64,000 nucleotides of DNA, taken from positions 10,493,501 through 10,557,500 of the forward strand of contig NC_087262.1 in NCBI RefSeq assembly GCF_037042905.1. The letters are read 5' to 3'. Both the position numbers and the translations under genes were made by a program. A model generated the notes under the pieces. The model searched no databases and was not told the origin of the DNA. It worked only from the letters and a program-made list of their open reading frames with translations. Below, one piece after another: positions 59,101 to 64,000 of the stretch. The stretch's first letter is position 1. Each line of letters opens with the position of its first letter. The DNA is from Lytechinus pictus. Its lineage: Eukaryota > Echinodermata > Echinoidea > Temnopleuroida > Toxopneustidae.

Positions 59101-61227
59101 TCTTAATTGTACGGGAAGGTTAAATGGGATAGATGTCTTCACTATTAAATTATGAAAAGAAACATACAAATGCAAACAAAATTTTGACATATTTGGCTTC
59201 CCATAATGTTAGCACAGAGTTTAAATAGACCGTGGTCTAGGTTAAACCAGAATTCAGAATACGGGCCAAAGATGGCTCTTAATGGACAGGTTACTTTAAT
59301 ACATGTACATTCAGTAGTTTCAATCAGACATAATTGTACAGTATATCCATTCAAGTAAAATCAAATTTTGGTTGACAAAGCATGTTTGGCTGTAGGATTG
59401 GAATATAACAGTTATAAAGACAATAGAAATACAATAGGTGTCAATTTATTTTTTACATTTTTTTTAAACAAAGCTTTCATACAAAAACATTCTGTTGCTT
59501 TGGAAAATTACTGTGTTTGACAAGAAGCCCTCCAATATTTCCATATAATTATTTTGTCATTAGTTAAGTTTGACTGTACATTAGAATGTTACAACTATAT
59601 CATTAAAAACAACACAAAATAAAATAGCCAGTTTTTTTTACAAAGAGGTGCTTTCATACATTTTGTTGATTTGGAAAATGACTGCAATGAACATGAATCC
59701 TATCATTGACAAGGTAGACACATCTTTATGTCACAAGTACAAGTAACTATGACAAGCAACACATCTCACATTTCATTGTTTTTTTTCTGTTTACCTGGTG
59801 CGGTAATTCCATGGAAACCCATTTCTCCTGCCTTCTTCCAGAAATCCTGATTTAAAAACAAATACAATAATATATAGCCTATATATATTATTATATATTA
59901 ATATATATATAAATAATATATATATTAATTTTTTTTTATTATTAAATTATATATATATAATTCACAAAATTCACAAAAGGCCTGTATTTATCTTCAATCA
60001 ATGAATAAAAATAAAAATAATCCCTATTGTCAAGTAATATACAATCATAAGAAACGTTTTCAGCATTCAAATGAAAACAATTCATATCAATTAATGGATA
60101 TGACTTATTAATGCCCTGACTGAGATTTATTTATTTATTAGAACATATTTATTAAGGTACGAAAGATCAACATAAAACTGTTTTTCATGAATGACCTGAT
60201 GAAAACATAAAGAACAACAAAAATCATCATATCATACATGAAAATAAAGTCAAAATACAGTCAATACATATATATATATATATATAAATATATATATAGT
60301 AGCCTTTGTTAGAAGTTGTAGACCAATCAAATCTCATAGAATAGAATTTCAATCTGAAATGGATAAGTTTTTAAACTATTTATTCCCTGCCAGGGGCCAT
60401 TTAATGAAGATGTTAAAAATGTATGGTAAGGTCCCCTACTACCCCTAGTATGAAAAGATAAGCAACGACCACAAACTTTACACATATAATAGAAAGATAT
60501 TCATTAAAAAAACAACTATAAAAATGGTGGCAAAATAATGAAACTTGGTCATTTCATGTGACAGCCTCAAAATGCAGCGTTTGTCATCAAAATCCCCGAA
60601 TCGCGTGTTCAATCTGAAAATGACTGGCTGATTTTTTTCCAAGAAAATCATACGTTTCTTTAAAATTACAAGATTTTTGGCACACTTACTCATAAGGATG
60701 TAGGGAACATAATCAACTGAAAATTTTAGTGAAATAAAAAGAAATTCACGTTAAACTTAAATAGTTACTTAGGTGTGCAGACATGCCTCCCCCTCCCCCC
60801 TTCATAGACATTATGTGCAATGGTGACCTTTCTTGTGCTCAATGAGAAATGAGCCTGTTTTCTGTTTTAACATCATGGGAATATGAACTATCCATGGATC
60901 TACAAAATCTTCACAAAACAACAAACCTACAATCTTTGCATTCAAATGCTTGTAAACAATAAAAATCATAATAAGATTGGACTCTGACTTTAGCTGAAGG
61001 GAATGAAAATTATTGATAACATGGTCTGGCACAATAAAAAGTCACAAGTCATAAATCATCCTCACACTTACTTTGAATTATATTTTAATGTCCACTAAGA
61101 TCATGAACTTGGGGCATTTAACAAAAAAACTACTCACCCTCATTCCAACAAATGTATCGGTCTTATCCACCTCAGCAGCAATGGGGTAGACATGTTCCTT
61201 GGCAAACTTGAACACTGTCTCTCTCAA
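46612..61227 (-). CDS. IVD: Isovaleryl-CoA dehydrogenase, mitochondrial, 10 of its exons
   Basis: This FAD enzyme oxidises isovaleryl-CoA to 3-methylcrotonyl-CoA in leucine breakdown and passes electrons to ETF in the mitochondrial matrix (family knowledge). Minus-strand exons in order: 61227-61138, 59846-59795, 58587-58418, 55632-55539, 54746-54613, 50884-50788, 49425-49332, 48700-48619, 47740-47563, 46748-46612. All are GT-AG and in frame, giving 375 residues to TAG. Signatures: [89 protein letters not shown]. The IVD-type catalytic glutamate is present in SGLNIERL (in-window residue 234), while the EIGGGT site lacks the glutamate used by most acyl-CoA dehydrogenases. Exon 1 (transit peptide) is absent, presumably upstream. 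Confidence 0.94.
46749..47562 (-). other. IVD intron
   Basis: 814 bp. It contains poly-G/poly-C runs (47319, 47484) and a GC-richer stretch 47030-47290 with no recognised coding similarity. A short MITE-like start (aatggagcgttgcaagaaac, near 46818) resembles 20290. Confidence 0.6.
47563..47740 (-). CDS. IVD: IVD exon: C-terminal helical domain
   Basis: Acceptor ctatag, donor gtaagt. It encodes [20 protein letters not shown], then [20 protein letters not shown] and DAIQCLG, strongly IVD-like. Confidence 0.96.
47741..48618 (-). other. IVD intron with LINE fragment
   Basis: 878 bp. Positions 47925-48150 hold a plus-strand LINE 3' fragment; the rest is AT-rich with no recognised feature. Confidence 0.65.
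47925..48150 (+). mobile_element. CR1/L2-like LINE 3' fragment
   Basis: On the plus strand it translates in broken frame as [12 protein letters not shown]...[15 protein letters not shown], the typical C-terminal end of CR1/L2-type reverse-transcriptase ORFs. It is followed by an aatatggcgcaatataaatg tail. Confidence 0.75.
48619..48700 (-). CDS. IVD: IVD exon: RKQFG region
   Basis: It completes a Gly codon and encodes [20 protein letters not shown] then RPIGEFQ, the FAD/dimer-interface R-x-x-FG motif of acyl-CoA dehydrogenases. Phase 0 exit before gtaatt. Confidence 0.95.
48701..49331 (-). other. IVD intron with 27-bp tandem repeat
   Basis: 631 bp. Positions about 48836-48936 carry four copies of a tcttttgcactatattagac-type unit of ~27 bp (last copy shortened). 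Nothing else was recognised. Confidence 0.7.
49332..49425 (-). CDS. IVD: IVD exon: catalytic base
   Basis: It encodes [20 protein letters not shown] then [11 protein letters not shown]. The Glu after LNI aligns with the IVD-specific catalytic glutamate. Acceptor ttgtttcag, donor gtgagt. Confidence 0.94.
49426..50787 (-). other. IVD intron with LINE/SINE tails and a hairpin element
   Basis: 1362 bp. Two related L2-like tails lie at about 49505-49625 and 49790-49900 (both with ccaaagtctgat and atatgcgct). A minus-strand SINE body piece at 49697-49755 matches 55855-55930. A hairpin element is at 50354-50711. Confidence 0.65.
50354..50711. mobile_element. Hairpin element, ~55-bp TIRs
   Basis: aataatcgctagagggtatt at the left equals the inverse of aataccctctagcgattatt at the right, continuing through gtctcgcaatctactatggt. 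The interior contains two atttgcatat octamer-like words and a gaccaatca box. Confidence 0.8.
50788..50884 (-). CDS. IVD: IVD exon: KLGMRGS region
   Basis: It encodes [20 protein letters not shown] and [12 protein letters not shown], the conserved acyl-CoA dehydrogenase signature around LG-x-RGS. Acceptor ttttcag, donor gtagga. Confidence 0.95.
50885..54612 (-). other. IVD intron occupied by a 3-kb palindrome
   Basis: 3728 bp, most of it the inverted repeat 51297-54345. The remaining flanks are AT-rich and unrecognised. Confidence 0.75.
51297..54345. repeat. 3-kb near-palindrome, arms about 1.15 and 1.65 kb
   Basis: The left arm (51297-52451) and right arm (52693-54345) are inverse complements over many blocks: gaacgctgcattttttagta / tactaaaaaatgcagcgttc; ggagaccccgaagtggcaaa against its inverse near 53450; aagtaatttgcataaatttg against the inverse near 54190. 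The TTA/AAT microsatellites mirror too. The spacer 52452-52692 belongs to another interspersed family (gtgctgtctatggagaataa). The right arm has 480 extra bp (53508-53987). Confidence 0.9.
54613..54746 (-). CDS. IVD: IVD exon: FAD-binding beta domain
   Basis: It encodes [40 protein letters not shown] and [14 protein letters not shown] is the conserved FAD/substrate-contact motif. Phase 0 exit before gtaagg. Confidence 0.96.
54747..55538 (-). other. IVD intron with 7SL-like SINE
   Basis: 792 bp. Positions about 55220-55385 hold a SINE-like unit (separate entry); no other feature was recognised. Confidence 0.65.
55220..55385 (+). mobile_element. SINE-like unit with 7SL/Alu-like head
   Basis: The head gggcattgtggcgtgtgcct is followed by gtaattcaagctacattggg and a tgcagaggttcgaggttcaa stretch, resembling the 5' domain of SRP (7SL) RNA by eye. 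A body ggtcggtcccagacgtaaat follows. It ends in an AT-rich tail (gtctaataaaactg). Alternative: a tRNA-type SINE with coincidental similarity. Confidence 0.45.
55539..55632 (-). CDS. IVD: IVD exon: ALAMSE motif
   Basis: It encodes [20 protein letters not shown] then [11 protein letters not shown], containing the A-x-(S/T)E-x-x-x-GSD signature of acyl-CoA dehydrogenases. Acceptor gctgtag (minus strand), donor gtacaa. Confidence 0.95.
55715..55930 (+). mobile_element. tRNA-derived SINE
   Basis: A-box-like gtggtctcgtggttatgact and B box gggttcgaatcc are spaced as in a tRNA gene. A SINE body follows (ttgaatgcacgagcgctgaa, cagctcgagctaaagccggg) with an ATA-rich tail. A minus-strand piece of the same body is at 49697-49755. 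Confidence 0.8.
56230..56945. repeat. ~115-bp tandem repeat with gcgagcgcgaagcgcgagc core
   Basis: Cores start near 56237, 56358, 56470, 56577, 56687, 56799 and 56920, separated by AT-rich spacers (ggataggtataaaactatac, gagatttcagac, gcacttttctaatcatga). The three central units are closest to each other. An isolated core recurs at 57594. Confidence 0.85.
58418..58587 (-). CDS. IVD: IVD exon: [10 protein letters not shown] motif
   Basis: It encodes [40 protein letters not shown] and [27 protein letters not shown] is close to diagnostic of IVD. Acceptor cctgcag, donor gtgagt. Confidence 0.97.
58696..59267. mobile_element. Outer MITE of a nested pair
   Basis: The left end ggccagtattctgaagtggg (to gtttaaactca) is the inverse of the right end ggttaaaccagaattcagaa/tacgggcc. 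A complete gtcttacaaagagtt element sits inside near its left end. Confidence 0.75.
58732..59003. mobile_element. Inner MITE, gtcttacaaagagtt family copy 2
   Basis: gggccccgtcttacaaagag and ctctttgtaagacggggccc are exact inverse complements, and gattgatccgatcaatcgta pairs likewise. The interior matches 43127-43398. Confidence 0.9.
59795..59846 (-). CDS. IVD: IVD exon: [11 protein letters not shown]
   Basis: A 52-bp exon encoding [17 protein letters not shown], the FW-x-x-x-G-x-(L/M)G-x-x-GI(T/S)AP segment. Acceptor aaatcag, donor gtaaac. Confidence 0.94.
59847..61137 (-). other. IVD intron, AT-rich
   Basis: 1291 bp. Contains AT microsatellites (about 59876-59960 and 60260-60300). No element or gene was recognised. 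Confidence 0.65.
61138..61227 (-). CDS. IVD: IVD first in-window exon
   Basis: 30 codons in phase 0: [20 protein letters not shown] then [10 protein letters not shown], matching the first helix of mature IVD (LRQT...FxxEH...P.A.E.D). The acceptor has a long TTTTCTTT tract. The preceding exon should encode the transit peptide and EEQ-Q end, but was not found up to 64000. Confidence 0.92.
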
Positions 61228-61933
61228 CTGACAAAAGAAAAGAAAGAAAAATGATGAAAAGTGATTGTAGTTGATCAAGTATTACCGTACTAATAGTACT
61301 GGTTTCCACAGGGAAATTATTAGGCCTACTGTTCTAAAACTTCCAATCCTACGCAGCATAAGCGTTGGCTGTCATTTGATAGTACTGGTACCTGTATACT
61401 ATTACTACATGCATTCTCCACACACCTGCATGTATTTAACATGAGATATATGAAATGAGGATTGGAGAAAGAGATGTGTCATGAAAATTATCACTTTGGA
61501 GACAAACTTCTTTTTGCACTACTCATTTAATGAGTCATTACCTTTATTCTCTTTGCCTTCTTTTCCCCATTATATCTTTTCTTTTCTTTTCTTTCTTCTA
61601 ATTCTTTTTACTTGCTATTCTTTTGTAGATCTACATGTAGGCCTACTTATTCTCTTGTTTTTCTTCCTTCTCACATAATTTTCTAAGTTACTAACCCATG
61701 GCCCTTGAATCCCCAATTCATGTAGATCTAGATCTAACTTGGCTTAAATAAGAATTGAAATAAAATTATAGCACACAACCATTTAATTTAACTTTCAACT
61801 TGTCAAATAAAAGTCTAATTCAATTAGCTTTGTGGGACTGAACTCAGGAAAAACTTCAAGAACAAAGACTCGATTTACAGGAATAGTCTACACTCTTCAG
61901 AAAGAACAAAACCCATCAGGCAACAGCCAAAAT

Positions 61934-63149
61934 AACCCAGGGAGCCCAGGGGCTAACCGTGTATTTGACCATACTCACGGGACTAGCGTGATTTATGGTC
62001 TAAATATTTCTCCAAATGAATTGTGAAAATAGAAATTATGCACTTACCACGATTATATGGATGAAGGTCTAACGAGTGGCAGTTTCCTGGGCCCGATTGC
62101 ACGAAATGGTCTTTCCAAGGACCGTCTTTCGTGTCGCCCATCTTTTATGATACGCCATGTGAAACGCATTTCAAATAAATTATCTGCAAATATATTTTAT
62201 TTGTCCGTTAAAATAAACAAAATATTTGTTTATAAAATGATGTGATATCTCATGAAATTGTATAAAATTTGATTTAAAAGCAAGCTTACAAATTTTATTT
62301 GTTTATCATAAATTTCAGAAACACCCCGCTTATAGCGCATCATAAACAGTAGAGGCGCTGGTCCAAAAACTGGGATTGTCCCAGAAAACAAGGATATCCT
62401 CATAAACCAAGACAAATCATGTCTTGATAAATTGAGACTGTCCTTGTTTATGGGGACGTTTTTTTTTCACTTCTCCCTACGGGACAAAGACAGCAATTAC
62501 GGAAATTGAGAGTGCTAAAAATAGATTCAGTGACCTCAATTCCCCCCAGTTCGCCGTCTATTTTTCATGACTTACCGTCTTCCAATAATCTTTTTATGAA
62601 ACCTGATATGTTTACATTGACTAGCACACTTGATTGGTGTCGGCACTTGACAGGTGAATGAACTTTCCTAGATTTCTAGTGTGAAGAAATCCTTATAAAC
62701 TGAGACAGTCCCTGTATTCTGGGACGATCCCAATTTTCTGACCGGCGCCTCTACTGATAAAAGATGGGCGACACGAAAGACGGTCCTTGGAAAGACCCTT
62801 TCGTGCAATCGGCCCCTGACATCTGGGCACAAACTGGAACCTGAAAAAAACGAAAAGTTCTCTCCTTCTATCCCAGTCTCGATCGGCCATTTTGTTACGA
62901 TTCATAACAAAAATGGCCGATCGAGACGGGGGTAGAAGGAGAGAACTTTTCGTTTTTTGAGATTCCAGTCTGTGCCCAGATGTCAGGAAACTGCCACTCG
63001 TTAGACCTTCATCCATATAATCGTGGTAAGTGCATAATTTCTATTTTCACAATTCATTTGGAGAAATATTTAGACCATAAATCACGCTAGTCCCGTGAGT
63101 ATGGTCAAATACACGGTAAGCCCCTGCCGGCCCTGGGCTCCCTGGGTTA
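61934..63149. mobile_element. 1.2-kb palindromic element with an insertion in each arm
   Basis: The left arm (from aacccagggagcccaggggc) pairs with the right arm (gcccctgccggccctgggct...gggtt). Pairing runs through ggtctaacgagtggcagttt and ctttcgtgtcgcccatcttt and resumes at agtaga ggcgc / gcgcctctact. The left arm is interrupted at 62147-62336 (ends gatacgcc / gcgcatc, inverted). The right arm is interrupted at 62816-62985 by a perfect-looking hairpin. Confidence 0.85.
62816..62985. mobile_element. 170-bp hairpin inserted in the right arm
   Basis: ctgacatctgggcac and gtgcccagatgtcag are exact inverses. The arms pair through cgaaaagttctctccttcta and gtctcgatcggccatttt, with a loop around ttacgattcataa. 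The other arm of the host palindrome reads straight through (tttcctgggcccgattgcac), which shows this is an insertion. Confidence 0.85.
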
Positions 63150-64000
63150 CAGCCAAAACAGCATTCCATTGTCAACAGTCTATCTCGCATCTGCATGATC
63201 TGCAACCAATCTAAATTCTAATTTAGTAATTTTCCATTTCTGCCCGCGCGCCGCACCCATGGGCTAGGCTATATTATATTATGTGATTTTGATCATAATT
63301 ACTAAATTAGGCCTATTAGTACTTAAGTTAGACCTATAAAGCAGGGGCGGTATTCTGAGGTCATTTTATCTTTAAAATATTTTATTTTATCTCTTAAAAT
63401 GAAATTGGTATTCTGAGATGACTTTCAGATAAAATTTTAAATTTTATCTTGCGTAGAAATTTTATCTTGCGTATCTACAGATAATACGCAACAGGGGAGT
63501 GCCTGCGTAGACATACCCTTCGCGTATCTGGCCATTGCAACGCGGATGATGTGCTTGCGCTCATGTTACTTTGAAGAAAAATAAAATAAACTTAAAAGAG
63601 GGTAGGGGCTATTTTATCTCCGCGACGTTGATTTCATCATTATTTCTTGGTGAATTAAATGCAAATGTTGACATGAAAATGAAGAAAAATTATATATTTA
63701 TTGAGAATAATACCTTAACGTTATTCCTGTACAATCTGGAAGTATTTCATGAGACTTTTCATGACTAATATTGTCTTTGAAATGATGCTTGAAAAGAGGA
63801 AATATAGACTTCGAAAAAAGATGAGAGTATTGTCATTTTTAAAAAAAGAAATCTCTGTAAAGACGCGCAAGCGTATATTGCAAGCGTATTTGAAGTCAAT
63901 AGATTGACGCAATCTCACTCCTTTGCCACACCTCCTGGCGGAATGGATTTTCATTGGTTGAGTGATATGAGAGAGCTATAAAAGCGCATTTCTAATTGGA

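Larger units (their letters stand above)
58588..59794 (-). other. IVD intron with nested MITEs
   Basis: 1207 bp. An outer element (58696-59267) is interrupted by an inner one (58732-59003). The remainder is AT-rich. Confidence 0.7.
61228..64000 (-). other. Upstream IVD intron (first intron) to window end
   Basis: It holds a 1.2-kb palindrome with nested insertions (61934-63149) and diverged gtattctgagatgac-type repeats near 63350-63430. No IVD exon 1 or other gene was recognised on either strand. Confidence 0.6.

Noticed and set aside
63950..64000. TATA-like tataaaag near the window end as an IVD or other promoter
   Set aside because: There is a single short match in AT-rich DNA with no adjacent first exon in view.

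Overview
The window looks like animal nuclear DNA, most likely an echinoderm (sea urchin). It carries two intron-rich genes with GT-AG splice sites, AT-rich introns, and many LINE/SINE tails and hairpin-type (MITE-like) elements. The species assignment is inference. Both gene identities rest on reading the spliced exons, which join in one consistent reading frame.

Positions 1-34446, + strand: the 3' two-thirds of a KAT6 (MOZ/MORF type, MYST family) histone acetyltransferase gene. Eleven coding exons are present (2480 residues plus a stop, opened by a split codon). They cover the pre-MYST linker, the complete MYST catalytic domain (C2HC finger, acetylated lysine, cysteine, Q-R-K-G-Y-G acetyl-CoA loop, catalytic glutamate), a lysine-rich region, and one very large 5.8 kb terminal exon. 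That exon encodes acidic/serine-rich, Met-Asp-Thr, Cys-Ser-Pro, poly-Gln/His, Thr-Pro-His and Met-rich segments. The N-terminal part, where this family has NEMM/H15 and PHD domains, lies upstream of the window. Two introns are about 10 kb, and one of them holds two possible phase-0 cassette exons.

Positions 34447-46611: the convergent intergenic region. It contains the KAT6 3' UTR (candidate poly(A) signal at 39545), several hairpin elements, one of them with an exact 8-bp target duplication, a LINE tail, and a striking locus just past the second gene. There the end of the last IVD coding exon has been tandemly duplicated about six times, and a 1743-bp element with about 210-bp inverted repeats and an exact 9-bp target duplication has inserted into the array.

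Positions 46612-61227, - strand: ten coding exons (375 residues to the stop) of an isovaleryl-CoA dehydrogenase (IVD), a mitochondrial flavoprotein of leucine breakdown. Its first exon (transit peptide) is not in the window. Its introns hold a 3-kb near-palindrome, nested MITEs, a tRNA-derived SINE, a 7SL-like SINE and a GC-cored ~115-bp tandem repeat. Upstream of exon 61138-61227 is a 1.2-kb palindrome with a further insertion in each arm.

The two genes are tail to tail and have no obvious functional link. I found no operon, CRISPR array, rRNA or intact tRNA gene. The strongest unusual signals are the duplicated exon ends in both genes (KAT6 exon at 11454-11684; IVD last exon) and the layered palindromic elements.
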